A DNA stretch of 64,000 bases from Actinomycetota bacterium (GCA_020637055.1 JACJWR010000003.1:248001-312000), one strand, 5' to 3'; positions 42,119-51,413 are shown, counted from the stretch's first letter. Program-made: numbers and translations. The notes: generated by a model from the letters alone, not told the origin.

Positions 42119-42912
42119 CCGACCCCGCCAACGACCCCGTGCTTGACGCCACTCGCTCGGCTCTCGATGGGCCGGGGGCGTCGCCCGCCGACGACGCTGC
42201 CGGGCACCCATCCGCGTTGTTGCACGTCAACGACGTCCGCAAGGTGTATGGCAGCGGCCACACCGAGGTGGTCGCCGTGTCGGACGCCACGATGGCCGTG
42301 GATGAGGGTGAGTTCGTGGCCCTGCTGGGCCCGTCCGGCTCCGGCAAGACCACGCTGATCTCGATCATCGGCGGCCTGCTCGCCCCGTCCAGTGGTCGGG
42401 TCACCGTCGGCGACGTCGATGTGACCGCGATGAACAAGAAGGAGTTGACCGCGTTCCGGGCCGAGCGGGTGGGTTTCGTGTTCCAGTCGGCCAACCTGGT
42501 GCCGTTCCTCACCGCTCGGGAGAACCTGCTGTTCGTCTCATCCCTGGTCAAGGGCATCTCGCGGACACAGGCGAACGAGCGTGCAGATCAGTTGCTGTCC
42601 GAACTCGGGCTCTCCGCCAGGGCCAAGAACTTGCCCGAACAGCTCTCCGGTGGTGAACGGCAGCGGGTGGCGATCGGTCGGGCGCTGATGAACGATCCCG
42701 ACCTGGTGCTGGTCGACGAACCGACTGCCGCCCTCGACACCGCCATGGGTCGACAGGTCGTCGAGTTGCTCCGACGGGAGATCAAAGCCAGGGGCAAGAC
42801 CGGCATCATGGTCACCCACGACCTCCGCATGGTCGAATACACCGACCGGGTGTTCGAGATACTCGACGGCCACCTGACCCACGTTGAGCAACCCAGCGCG
42901 ATCGGTCACTAG
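42115..42912 (+). CDS. ABC transporter ATP-binding protein
   Basis: A 265-aa ATPase with an N-terminal extension of about 30 residues before the domain. It has Walker A GPSGSGKTT, signature LSGGERQRVAIGRALM, Walker B LVLVDEPTAALD and a switch His in MVTHD. It serves the two preceding FtsX-type permeases; the GTG start overlaps the second permease stop by 4 bp. The gene set is separate from the 3845-6748 exporter and has no adjacent two-component genes. Confidence 0.94.
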   Translation: MTDPANDPVLDATRSALDGPGASPADDAAGHPSALLHVNDVRKVYGSGHTEVVAVSDATMAVDEGEFVALLGPSGSGKTTLISIIGGLLAPSSGRVTVGDVDVTAMNKKELTAFRAERVGFVFQSANLVPFLTARENLLFVSSLVKGISRTQANERADQLLSELGLSARAKNLPEQLSGGERQRVAIGRALMNDPDLVLVDEPTAALDTAMGRQVVELLRREIKARGKTGIMVTHDLRMVEYTDRVFEILDGHLTHVEQPSAIGH

Positions 42913-42967
42913 GCTGGAACGGCGGTCCCACCGGCGGCGTCTTCGGAAGCCCCGGTCGGCCCGGGAT

Positions 42968-42972
42968 GGAGG
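42968..42972 (+). promoter_or_regulatory. Ribosome binding site that decides the CheB/CheR start
   Basis: GGAGG lies 8 nt before GTG 42981. The upstream in-frame ATG at 42966 has no such site and would place GGAGG inside its own first codons, so GTG 42981 is preferred. Confidence 0.65.
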
Positions 42973-42980
42973 TTGGTCTC

Positions 42981-45920
42981 GTGTCCGGCAGCATTGCTGG
43001 TTTCCAGGGGCACCTCGTGGCGATCGGTGCCTCGGCAGGCGGTCTGGATGCCCTGGAACGTTTCTTCGACAACTGCCCGGCTGACTCCGGCGCGGCCTTC
43101 GTGGTGATCCAGCACCTGTCCCCGGATCACAAGTCGATGATGAGCAATCTGCTCTCGCGGCACACCGAAATGCCGGTGATCATGGTGGAAGACGACATGG
43201 CCATCAAGGCCGACCACGTCTACCTCATCCCGCCCGGCGCCATCATGCATGCCACCGAGGGTCACCTTCACCTGACGCCCAAGAACCCACGCGGTCTGAC
43301 GTTGCCGATCGACATCTTCTTCACGTCATTGGCAGAGGTCTACGGCAACCGCGCCGTCGGTGTGGTGCTCTCGGGAACCGGTACCGACGGCACCCGTGGG
43401 GCGGTGGCGATCAATGCCGCGGGAGGCTTCCTCGCCGCCCAAGACCCCGAATCGGCCAAATTCGACGGCATGCCCCGCAGCGCCATCAGCACCGGTGTGA
43501 TCGACACAGTGCTCAGCGCCGAGGACCTGCCGGGCCGGATCATGGCACACATACGCAATGAGGTGTACGAGCTCACTGCGGACGGTCCGGTGGCGCCGGA
43601 CGCCCCGGTGGCCTCGCCCCTCAGCCAGGAGGAGGCGCTCGACGAAATCCTGCGTTTGCTGCTGCACCTTGGCGGTATCGACTTCAAGGACTACAAGCAG
43701 GCCACCGTGATGCGTCGCATCGAACGGCGGATGCAGGTGCGCCAGGTGCGCAGCCTGCAGGACTACCTGCAACTCCTCAACGAGGAGCGTGCGGAGGGTG
43801 TGGCCCTGCGACGCGAGATGCTGATTGCGGTCACCAGCTTCTTCCGTGACGAAGACGCGTTCGAGGTACTCGAATCGACTGTGATTCCCGACATCATGGC
43901 GGGAAAGAACTCCGGCGACCCGATCCGGGTGTGGGCCGCCGGGGTCTCCACCGGCGAAGAGGCGTACAGCCTCGGGATCCTCTTCCTGGAGGCGTTCGAG
44001 CGGGAACGGCGGTGGCCGAGTCTGAAGATCTTCGCCACCGATGTCGACGCCCAATGCGTGGAGACCGCCGGAGCCGGCGCCTATCCGGAGTCGGCCGCAG
44101 TCGAAATCAACCCCGACCGACTCGAGCGCTTCTTCATCCGCAAGGGGAACAGCTTCGTCGTCAAGAACGAGTTGCGCCAAGTGGTGGTCTTGGCCCGACA
44201 CAACCTGCTCGCCGATCCGCCGTTCACCAAGATGGATCTGGTCGTCTGCCGCAACACTCTGATCTACTTCAAACCGGACGCGCAGGAACTCGCCCTCCGC
44301 TCGCTCCAATACGCCTTGCGCCCCGGTGGCTACCTCTTCCTGGGTTCGAGTGAATCGCTGCAGTCGTTCGGCGAGGGCTTGCGGCCGATCGACGCCAAAC
44401 ACAAGATCTTCCAGCGGACGTCCACCAGTTCGCCTATGTTGGTGGACCGGAGGCTGCCAGCCCATAGCTCGCGGTCGATCGGCGTCCGCGGAGCCACCGT
44501 GCGCCGCACTTCGGCTCGGGTCGATGCCGCAGTTGTCGAAGCGGGGGTCAACTCCCTCCTCGGCGCGTACGTACCGCCATCCATCCTGGTCAACGCCAAC
44601 CACGAAGCCGTGCACATGTTCGGCGACGTCCGCCCGTACCTGCGTATGCGATCCGGTCAGGCGACGCTGGAACTCAATCGGCTGCTGCCCGAGCCGTTGG
44701 TGCCGGTGGCGTCGGCGCTGCTGTTCAAGGCGGCGCGCGACGGCGACGTGCTGGGCTCCGATCTGGTCTCATTCCCACGCGAGGATGGCGAGCACAGTCT
44801 GGTCCGGATCTCGGCCCGGCCGCTCACCATCGACAGTGACCAGCGCTATCTGCTGCTGTCGTTCGAACCGCAAGAACCATCGGTGACCACCTCACCGGAG
44901 GTCACCATCGACGTCGACACCGACACCATGGAACGGATGTCGATCCTGGAGCGGGAACTCGTCGCCACCAGGGAGAACCTGCAGGCGACCATCGAGGAAC
45001 TGGAGACGGCTAACGAGGAACTGCAGGCCACCAACGAGGAGTTGATGGCCTCGAATGAGGAACTGCAGAGTTCCAACGAGGAACTGCAGTCGGTGAACGA
45101 AGAACTGAACACCGTCAACGTCCAATACCAGGAGAAGGTGTTGATCCTCAACCGGATCAACGCTGACCTCGACAGCATGGCGAAAGCCGCCGGCGTCGCG
45201 ACCGTGTTCGTCGATCAGGACCTCGTGCTCACCAGGTTCTCGCCGGATGCCGCCGAGATCTTCCGACTGCGTGACACCGACATCGGCCGACGGCTCGACG
45301 ACTTCGCCCATTCGCTGCGGTACCCCGATCTCATCTCAGATCTGGAAACCACCTTGCGGACCGAGCGGATGAGCGAGCGTGAGGTGGCGACGCTCGACGG
45401 CCGCCGCACCTATCTCGTGCGCATCCTGCCGTATTCGGTTCCTTCCACCTCGGTCCGAGGCGCCGTCGCTACCTTCGTCGACCTCACCGCATTCCACGAC
45501 GTTCAGCGTCTGCAGGCGGTGATCGACGCGCTGCCGCAGCACGTCGCCGTGCTGGACGTCGACGGCACCATCACAATGGTGAACGCCGCGTGGATCCGGT
45601 TCGCCCGGGCGAACGGCGACGCCGACTTGCGCCGATCCGGTCCCGGCGCGAACTACTTCGACGCCTGCCAACCGGTCAAGGGTCCGGACGGTAAAGACGC
45701 GGCGGCCGCGGTCCGGGGGCTGCGCCGGGTGCTGGAGGGCAGCGAGTCGAGTTTCTCGATGTCGTACCCCTGCCATTCCCCGACCGAGGATCGATGGTTC
45801 GTGATGAACGTCGAGCGGGTGGTCGGCCCGGGATTCGGGGCCGTGGTGAGCCACGTCGACGTCACCGAGTGGTTTGCGGCGACGGCGGTGGAGAATCGGG
45901 CGGAAGGGTCCGCCCGCTGA
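42981..45920 (+). CDS. CheB-CheR fusion with coiled coil and two PAS domains
   Basis: A 979-aa cytoplasmic signalling protein. CheB methylesterase domain (about 10-195, no receiver domain) has triad Ser18 (GASAGG), His45 (IQHLSPDH) and Asp136 (SGTGTDGTRG). CheR methyltransferase domain (about 205-490) has the SAM motif AAGVSTGEEAYSLGI and CRNTLIYFKP. A region of about 160 residues follows, then a long regular coiled coil (about 653-723, NEELQxxNEEL heptads) and two PAS domains. No MCP, CheA, CheW or CheY is in the window, so classical chemotaxis is unlikely. The stop overlaps the start of the GGDEF-EAL gene by 1 bp. Confidence 0.95.
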   Translation: MSGSIAGFQGHLVAIGASAGGLDALERFFDNCPADSGAAFVVIQHLSPDHKSMMSNLLSRHTEMPVIMVEDDMAIKADHVYLIPPGAIMHATEGHLHLTPKNPRGLTLPIDIFFTSLAEVYGNRAVGVVLSGTGTDGTRGAVAINAAGGFLAAQDPESAKFDGMPRSAISTGVIDTVLSAEDLPGRIMAHIRNEVYELTADGPVAPDAPVASPLSQEEALDEILRLLLHLGGIDFKDYKQATVMRRIERRMQVRQVRSLQDYLQLLNEERAEGVALRREMLIAVTSFFRDEDAFEVLESTVIPDIMAGKNSGDPIRVWAAGVSTGEEAYSLGILFLEAFERERRWPSLKIFATDVDAQCVETAGAGAYPESAAVEINPDRLERFFIRKGNSFVVKNELRQVVVLARHNLLADPPFTKMDLVVCRNTLIYFKPDAQELALRSLQYALRPGGYLFLGSSESLQSFGEGLRPIDAKHKIFQRTSTSSPMLVDRRLPAHSSRSIGVRGATVRRTSARVDAAVVEAGVNSLLGAYVPPSILVNANHEAVHMFGDVRPYLRMRSGQATLELNRLLPEPLVPVASALLFKAARDGDVLGSDLVSFPREDGEHSLVRISARPLTIDSDQRYLLLSFEPQEPSVTTSPEVTIDVDTDTMERMSILERELVATRENLQATIEELETANEELQATNEELMASNEELQSSNEELQSVNEELNTVNVQYQEKVLILNRINADLDSMAKAAGVATVFVDQDLVLTRFSPDAAEIFRLRDTDIGRRLDDFAHSLRYPDLISDLETTLRTERMSEREVATLDGRRTYLVRILPYSVPSTSVRGAVATFVDLTAFHDVQRLQAVIDALPQHVAVLDVDGTITMVNAAWIRFARANGDADLRRSGPGANYFDACQPVKGPDGKDAAAAVRGLRRVLEGSESSFSMSYPCHSPTEDRWFVMNVERVVGPGFGAVVSHVDVTEWFAATAVENRAEGSAR

Positions 45921-47983
45921 TGACCGGACGACCGCCGGCAGGGGACGGGGCCGATCCGGAGCCGGTGGGCCGCGGCGGGAACGAGGCGTGGCTGCTCGAG
46001 GCGTTGCTTGACATGTCGCCGGTGGCGATCGCCGTCCTGGACGAACGCGGTCGGATCGAACGCATCAACAGCAGTTACGCGGATAAGCTCGGCGCTTCGC
46101 CGGCGGAGGTGGTGGGTGAGGATTTCGCCGAGGTGCTCGTCGATCCGGTCACCGGTTTCGACATCGACCTTGCCGCGGTGGCGGCAGGGGTCCTGCCGAG
46201 TGCGGTGGTTCGCTGCCGGCATGACGGCGGGCAACGGCGCAACAGTTCGGTGGTGTGTCACCTGCGAGGCTACGTCTCGCACGGCGGGGCTCGACGGGTT
46301 GTGGTCCACGCCGTCGAGGTGGCTGGTCCGACTGCGGGAGCCGACTCCGGAGCCGAGTTCAGTTACCGCGATTCACTGCTGGGCAGTGTGGTCCCGACAG
46401 CGCTGCTCGACCTCTCGGGTGTGGTGACGGAGGTCAACGAGGCCATGGTGACCTACCTGGCGACTCCGAGGGAAATGATCATCGGCCGGCCGCTCGATGC
46501 CTACATGTCGCTCACCGCCATCCGTGACTTCCGCAGCAGGTGGCCGGAGATGCTGTCGGCCCCCGAGCGGCCGCTGCGCACCCGCGGGGAGTGGTCCGAC
46601 GGCGCCGGCCGGCGCATGTGGGTGGACGTTTCGGCGAGCATCATCTGGCACGATGGCCAGCCGAGCCATGTGGTGCTGCAACTTGTGGATGCCTCGGCCG
46701 AGCGCCGGGCGGTGGATCAACTGGACTACCGCACGCGTCACGATTCACTCACCGGTCTGCCGAACCGATCCGAGTCCATGGCCACCCTGCAGCGGGCGGT
46801 GGCCCACAGCGCCGCTGCGCACGCCTACTTGGGCGTGCTCTCGTTGGATGTCGACAACTTCACCCAGATCAACGATGCACTCGGGCACGAAGCCGGCGAC
46901 ACAGTGCTCGCCAAACTCGCTGGCAGGCTGCGCGACGTGCTCCGACCGTCGGACTTCATCGGTCGGCTCGGCGGCGATGAGTTCGTGGTAATTCTCGAGG
47001 GTGTCGGAGGTGATGACGCCGCCCTCAGCCTCGCCGAGGGTCTGTGCCGTGCCGCCCGGACGCCGATGGATGTGGCCACCACCAGAGTCACCGCGTCGGT
47101 GAGCGTGGGAGTGACCGTGGCCCGCGGCACGGCGACCACCGGATCGATGTTGCGGGAAGCTGACGCTGCCCTGAGACAGGCCAAGCGACTGGGCCGCAAC
47201 CGATGGGCCCGCTACTCCGAGGGGATGTCGGCCTCGTCGCGGACCACCCTAGCCAGCGAGTCGGCCATCAGGGACGCCGTGAACGAGCGCCGGATCGAGG
47301 CTCACTTCCAGCCGATAGTTGACCTGTCCAGTGGTCGTTTGGTGGGGTACGAAGCGCTGGCGCGCATGCGGGACGAATCCGGCGGCTTGGCGCCCAACGC
47401 CGACTTCATCGTCGTTGCGGAGCGGTCGGGCTTGATCGTGGATGTGGGTCGGCAGGTGATCGCGCAGGCCATCGGCGCGGCCAGCCGGGTCGACGACAGC
47501 GTGCACGTGTCGGTCAACGCCGCGAGCGCCCAACTCAACGACACGCATTTCGCCGATGAACTGGTGGAATTGCTCTACGCCAACGATGTCGATCCGACCA
47601 GGCTGACGGTGGAGGTCACCGAGACGACGATCCTGGAACTCACCGATGGGGCGAGGCTTGGAATCGATCGGCTGGTCGCCCTCGGAGTGGGGTTGGAGGT
47701 GGACGATTTCGGCACCGGGTTCTCGTCCCTGTCCCACCTGCGCGAGTTGCCGGTGACCGGGCTGAAATTGGATCGCAGTTTCACCGCAGGACTGTTGAGC
47801 GATGCCTCTGCCCCCTACCGCCTGGCCGAAGGTATCGCTGCCCTGGCTCGCAGTTTGCGGCTGCATACCGTGGCCGAAGGCGTGGAAACCCAGAAGCAAC
47901 GCGAGTTGTTGCGGGCCAGCGGTTGGGAGCGCGGACAGGGTTGGCTGTTCGGGGCGGCCACAGATCGGATCTTCTCCGGGTGA
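45920..47983 (+). CDS. PAS-PAS-GGDEF-EAL cyclic-di-GMP protein
   Basis: A 687-aa cytoplasmic protein: two PAS-like sensor domains (about 25-240), a diguanylate cyclase domain with intact RLGGDEFVVIL near residue 352, and an EAL phosphodiesterase domain with GYEALARM near 477 and DDFGTGFSSLSHL near 594. Both active sites look complete, so the output could go either way or depend on PAS input. Start ATG 45920 is within the TGATG overlap with the CheB/CheR gene. The two proteins are probably made in fixed ratio. Confidence 0.95.
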   Translation: MTGRPPAGDGADPEPVGRGGNEAWLLEALLDMSPVAIAVLDERGRIERINSSYADKLGASPAEVVGEDFAEVLVDPVTGFDIDLAAVAAGVLPSAVVRCRHDGGQRRNSSVVCHLRGYVSHGGARRVVVHAVEVAGPTAGADSGAEFSYRDSLLGSVVPTALLDLSGVVTEVNEAMVTYLATPREMIIGRPLDAYMSLTAIRDFRSRWPEMLSAPERPLRTRGEWSDGAGRRMWVDVSASIIWHDGQPSHVVLQLVDASAERRAVDQLDYRTRHDSLTGLPNRSESMATLQRAVAHSAAAHAYLGVLSLDVDNFTQINDALGHEAGDTVLAKLAGRLRDVLRPSDFIGRLGGDEFVVILEGVGGDDAALSLAEGLCRAARTPMDVATTRVTASVSVGVTVARGTATTGSMLREADAALRQAKRLGRNRWARYSEGMSASSRTTLASESAIRDAVNERRIEAHFQPIVDLSSGRLVGYEALARMRDESGGLAPNADFIVVAERSGLIVDVGRQVIAQAIGAASRVDDSVHVSVNAASAQLNDTHFADELVELLYANDVDPTRLTVEVTETTILELTDGARLGIDRLVALGVGLEVDDFGTGFSSLSHLRELPVTGLKLDRSFTAGLLSDASAPYRLAEGIAALARSLRLHTVAEGVETQKQRELLRASGWERGQGWLFGAATDRIFSG

Positions 47984-48064
47984 GGGGATGGCGGACCGAG
48001 TCATGTCGCCCGTCCGACGGATCGGTTTTTCGGCTGACCGCCCACATGACGGTGTCAAACGTTC

Positions 48065-48070
48065 TAGCCT
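48065..48070 (+). promoter_or_regulatory. Possible promoter -10 (TAGCCT) before the glycosyltransferases
   Basis: TAGCCT lies 57 nt before ATG 48128. The gene also has a ribosome site (AGGGAAGG), so this would be a leadered transcript. The 144-bp gap after the GGDEF-EAL gene allows a separate promoter. Confidence 0.35.
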
Positions 48071-48127
48071 CGAATTCGCAAGCCGCCGCAGCGCGGTCCG
48101 TAGGCGCGCGATAGAGGGAAGGTGCAT

Positions 48128-49240
48128 ATGCCGGCACCATTGCGCTGGCTGATGCTCGCCGGGCATGTGCCACCGGGTGGCGCCGGTAGCGGGGTTGTGC
48201 GCTACGTGGTCGAGTTCACCCGTGCCCTCGACCGCGCCGAGGGGGTGGAGGTTCACGTCGTCGCGGCCCCTGCGGCTCAGCAGTGGTGGTGCGATCGGCT
48301 CCAGGATCCGGATCGGGTTCATGTCGCCCGCGGATGGGAGTCGGCCAAACATGCCCGTCGGCAGCGGCGTGGCCGTGGCATTCCGGTGGCCGCCTCGCGT
48401 TTCGACGTCGTGCACGGCGCCCGCCACGTCCTGCCGCCGGCCACCGGCGCCCTTCGAATCCTCACCGTGCACGACATGCTGCCGCTGGATCGCGAGGCGG
48501 ATCACAAAGACCGCGAGACTAGCCGACTGCGCAGCCCCTATCTGGAATCGATCCGGGAGGCGGACCTGTTGGTGTGCGTCAGCGCGGCCACTCAGAGCCG
48601 CATGCTGGCCTATGTTCCCTCGGCCCGGAACCGAAGTGTGGTCATCCCGCTCGCGGCGTCGCCCTCGCTGCTGACGGTGGCGCCCGAGCCGGTGGAGGCA
48701 TTGGATTCGGGTCGGCCATTCGTTCTCGCGGTCGGCGACGGATCGCCGCGCAAGAACCTCTCGTTGTTGCTTGCCGCGTGGCCGGCGGTACTCCGAGCAG
48801 TGCCGGACGCGTTGTTGGTGTTCGCCGGGCCGCCCGGCCGCGGCCGCCCGGAATCGAACGCCGAGATGCGCTCGGCGGAAGCTCGCTCGGAGTTGGTTCG
48901 GCTGGGTCTGGTGACCGACGCCCACCTGCGATGGTGCTACGAGAATGCCGCCTGCGTGGCTTTGCCGAGTGCCTTGGAAGGATTCGGCCTGCCGGTCGTG
49001 GAGGCTCAGGCCATCGGGGTGCCGTTGGTGGTCTCCGACGATCCGGCTGTGTCCGAGGCCGCTGGGGGGCGGGCCCGGGTCGAACCCAGCGATCGACCCG
49101 AGAGATGGGCCGAGGCCTTGATCGAACAACTCACCGGCGAAAACCCCCGCCCGGCCCCGGTCATCGATCGCACCTGGGACGACGTTGCGGCCGAGACGGT
49201 GGCCGCGGTGCGCCGTCGTGGGCACAGGGAGTTGACCTAG
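48128..49240 (+). CDS. Glycosyltransferase family 4 (first of a pair)
   Basis: A 370-aa GT-B enzyme. It has an N-terminal acceptor domain opening LMLAGHVPPGGAGSGVVRYV and the C-terminal sugar-nucleotide domain with VGDGSPRKNLSLLL and the E-x7-E motif EGFGLPVVEA. It probably adds a sugar to a lipid-linked or polysaccharide acceptor in the cytoplasm. ATG 48128 is chosen because AGGGAAGG is 5 nt upstream. The second glycosyltransferase starts right after the stop. Confidence 0.92.
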   Translation: MPAPLRWLMLAGHVPPGGAGSGVVRYVVEFTRALDRAEGVEVHVVAAPAAQQWWCDRLQDPDRVHVARGWESAKHARRQRRGRGIPVAASRFDVVHGARHVLPPATGALRILTVHDMLPLDREADHKDRETSRLRSPYLESIREADLLVCVSAATQSRMLAYVPSARNRSVVIPLAASPSLLTVAPEPVEALDSGRPFVLAVGDGSPRKNLSLLLAAWPAVLRAVPDALLVFAGPPGRGRPESNAEMRSAEARSELVRLGLVTDAHLRWCYENAACVALPSALEGFGLPVVEAQAIGVPLVVSDDPAVSEAAGGRARVEPSDRPERWAEALIEQLTGENPRPAPVIDRTWDDVAAETVAAVRRRGHRELT

Positions 49241-50416
49241 ATGGGATCGGAGGTGCCCTTCGACGCGCCGGAGGTGGAGCGCTATTGGCAGACGGTCAGC
49301 GGTCTGCACCCCTTTGCCGTGAGGCGTCGAGTGCTTCACGTGGTCGGAGACGGTCAAGAGGGTATCGCCCGGTACGTGAAGGACGCGTCCACCTTCCAGA
49401 GCCAGGGCGGCTGGGACGTACACGTGGCTGCAGTCGAAACGGAAGGCTTCGGTGAACGCTGCCAGGTGCATCACTGGGGCGACGCAGCGGATGGTGCGCT
49501 GGTCGGCAGGACGAAGGGACTGCAGCACATCGTCGAGGCGGTCGAACCGGAAGTGGTCGTCTTGCACGGATCCAAGTCCGGCCGACTCGGGCGCCTGACC
49601 CTGCGGGGTCGCATCCCCACCGTGTACATCCCGCACGTGTGGTCGTTCCTGTCGTTGTCGCCGGCCATGGCCGTGGGCGCGGTGCGTTGGGAGCGCCGCG
49701 CCGCCCGCTGGACGAATCTGATCGTCGCGGTATCCGAGGCTCAGGTGTCGGCCACAGTGCGCCGCGAGATCCACGCACCGCTGGCCATGGTGCACAATCC
49801 GGTGCCGGTGGGTTGGTCCCTCGCCGACGACGGGGAACGTGCCGCCGCCCGGCTGAGGCTCGGCCTTGGTCCGGAACCGTTGGCAGTGTCTGTTGGGCGC
49901 CTGACCCGGCAGAAGGGTCACGACCAGCTGCTGTCGGCCTGGCCGACGATCCGGGCCGAGGTCCCCACCGCTCAACTGGTGGTTGTCGGTGACGGACCCC
50001 TGCGCCGACCGCTCGCGGCGTCGGCCCCGAGCGGTGTGAGTTTTGTCGGAGCCGTCGCCGATCCCCGGGACTGGGTGGCGGCGGCGGATGTGATCGTGCT
50101 CCCGTCGAGGTGGGAGGGGATGTCGCTGGCCATGCTGGAGGCGATGGCGGCCGGAAGGTCGGTCGTGATCAATGCCGTGGCGGGCAGCGAGGTGGTCGCC
50201 AAGGCCGAAGCCGGGGCGGTGGTGCCGGTCGGCAACGCCAGCGAATTGGCAGGGGCGGTCGCCGCGCGGCTGGCGGACCGTCGGGGCAACGATCGCGAGG
50301 GGTCCCGCGGCGCGGCCTACGTCGCGAAGTACAACGACCGGGTCGGCTGCTTCCTGCGGCTTTCCGCCTACCTGAGCCGGGCTCACGTCTTCGGCACACC
50401 CGCAGTGCGGGGCTGA
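49241..50416 (+). CDS. Glycosyltransferase family 4 (second of a pair)
   Basis: A 391-aa GT4 enzyme with an N-terminal acceptor domain (RRVLHVVGDGQEGIARYVKD), VGRLTRQKGHDQLLSAWP at the start of the donor domain and an EGMSLAMLEAMAAGRSVV E-x7-E motif. The ATG follows the TAG of the first glycosyltransferase with no gap, so the two are coupled and probably act in order on one glycan. They lie downstream of the c-di-GMP protein, fitting control of a polysaccharide, by inference. Confidence 0.93.
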   Translation: MGSEVPFDAPEVERYWQTVSGLHPFAVRRRVLHVVGDGQEGIARYVKDASTFQSQGGWDVHVAAVETEGFGERCQVHHWGDAADGALVGRTKGLQHIVEAVEPEVVVLHGSKSGRLGRLTLRGRIPTVYIPHVWSFLSLSPAMAVGAVRWERRAARWTNLIVAVSEAQVSATVRREIHAPLAMVHNPVPVGWSLADDGERAAARLRLGLGPEPLAVSVGRLTRQKGHDQLLSAWPTIRAEVPTAQLVVVGDGPLRRPLAASAPSGVSFVGAVADPRDWVAAADVIVLPSRWEGMSLAMLEAMAAGRSVVINAVAGSEVVAKAEAGAVVPVGNASELAGAVAARLADRRGNDREGSRGAAYVAKYNDRVGCFLRLSAYLSRAHVFGTPAVRG

Positions 50417-50444
50417 CAATCGCCGCGCGACGCCCCGGCCCGTT

Positions 50445-51374
50445 TCACTCTTCGGGCACGTTGAAGTTGACCTGGGCGACGATGCGCCACTGGTCGCCGT
50501 CCTGCTGCATCACCGCGAATCGGGGCGCGGGCTGGGTCGCATAGGTCTGCCCGTCGATGGTCTCAGCGGTGGCACCGAGGAATCGCGCGACGATGACGTC
50601 GCCTTCCCTGGTGGTGACGAAATCGGTCAGTTCGAAGGAGTCCATGGTGGCCGGGTTCGCGAGGTACTCCTCCCGGTTGGCCGACGAGCCGTCCGCCCGG
50701 ACGAGTTGGAAGGCGGGTGAGAGGAGCGATTCGAGGGCGGCGCTATCACCGTCCTTCAGAGCTCCGAAGAAGGCGTTCTGGGTTGCTTCGGCGATCGCCA
50801 CGTCTGCCGGATCGGACCTTGCGACGTCGACGTCGTTCGGAGTCCCGGAAGCTGGTGTCTCCGTGCTCGGATTGTCGGGTGTGTTGAGGTTCGCGTGCGC
50901 GAGCAGTCCCACGTCGTCGCCGTCCGCCACGAAGACGCTCAGACGCTGCCGCGGATCCGAGGTGTACAGCTGGTTGTCGATCCGTTCGCTGGCCGTCACG
51001 GTGTAGCGGGCGATGATCAGATCCTGCGAGGTCGTCACATAGAAGTCGGAGAGTTGATAGGCCCCCACGTCGGCCGGATCGGCGAGGTAGGCGGTCTTGT
51101 CCGCCGTGCTGCCATCGGCCCGAGCGATCTGGAAGGCAGGCAGGAGGAACTGGTCGAGGCCCTCGACGTCGTCGCGCAACAACAGACTGAAGAACTCGTC
51201 CGCGCCCCGCTCGGCCGCTTGCACCGCCTCAGCGGAAGCGGGCGAGGATACGGCGGAGGTCGTAGCGGGCGAGGTCGCGGTGCTTTCGTCCTGCGTAGAA
51301 CCACACCCCGCCAACATCCCGATCGCCAGGGCACCGGCGGCAAGGGCACCCGCGCATCGTCTGAGAGCAGCCAT
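50445..51374 (-). CDS. Lipoprotein with duplicated NTF2/SnoaL-like domain
   Basis: A 309-aa lipoprotein with lipobox MLAGC (Cys near 24). The body holds two copies of about 110 aa (about 50-165 and 190-309). Both contain an ADEFFSLLLRDDVEGLDQFLLPAFQIARADGS-like or AFFGALKDGDSAALESLLSPAFQLVRADGS-like helix-strand unit, then a Y/F-xLxDFxVTT strand and a final xxVAxVNFN-like strand. This resembles the SnoaL/DUF4440 fold. A binding or enzymatic role on the cell surface is possible. The ATG follows a leaderless TAGCAT box by 6 nt. Confidence 0.85.
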   Translation of the reverse strand: MAALRRCAGALAAGALAIGMLAGCGSTQDESTATSPATTSAVSSPASAEAVQAAERGADEFFSLLLRDDVEGLDQFLLPAFQIARADGSTADKTAYLADPADVGAYQLSDFYVTTSQDLIIARYTVTASERIDNQLYTSDPRQRLSVFVADGDDVGLLAHANLNTPDNPSTETPASGTPNDVDVARSDPADVAIAEATQNAFFGALKDGDSAALESLLSPAFQLVRADGSSANREEYLANPATMDSFELTDFVTTREGDVIVARFLGATAETIDGQTYATQPAPRFAVMQQDGDQWRIVAQVNFNVPEE

Positions 51375-51380
51375 ATCCTC

Positions 51381-51386
51381 ATGCTA
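51381..51386 (-). promoter_or_regulatory. Leaderless -10 box (TAGCAT)
   Basis: On the minus strand TAGCAT-GAGGAT-ATG (6-nt spacing) precedes the tandem-NTF2 lipoprotein. It lies in a 46-bp divergent space shared with the Rieske gene promoter. Confidence 0.5.
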
Positions 51387-51407
51387 CGCGCGGATCAGAC
51401 GAGTCAG

Positions 51408-51413
51408 TAGATT
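51408..51413 (+). promoter_or_regulatory. Leaderless -10 box (TAGATT)
   Basis: TAGATT, then 7 nt, then ATG 51421 of the Rieske gene. Its expected -35 position overlaps the opposite promoter's -10 box, so the two promoters cannot easily be occupied together. Confidence 0.55.

Noticed and set aside
47249..50419. Minus-strand open frame of more than 1000 codons opposite the GGDEF-EAL and glycosyltransferase genes
   Set aside because: All plus-strand genes there have strong domain motifs. The antisense frame is His/Arg/Gln-rich without any recognisable domain.
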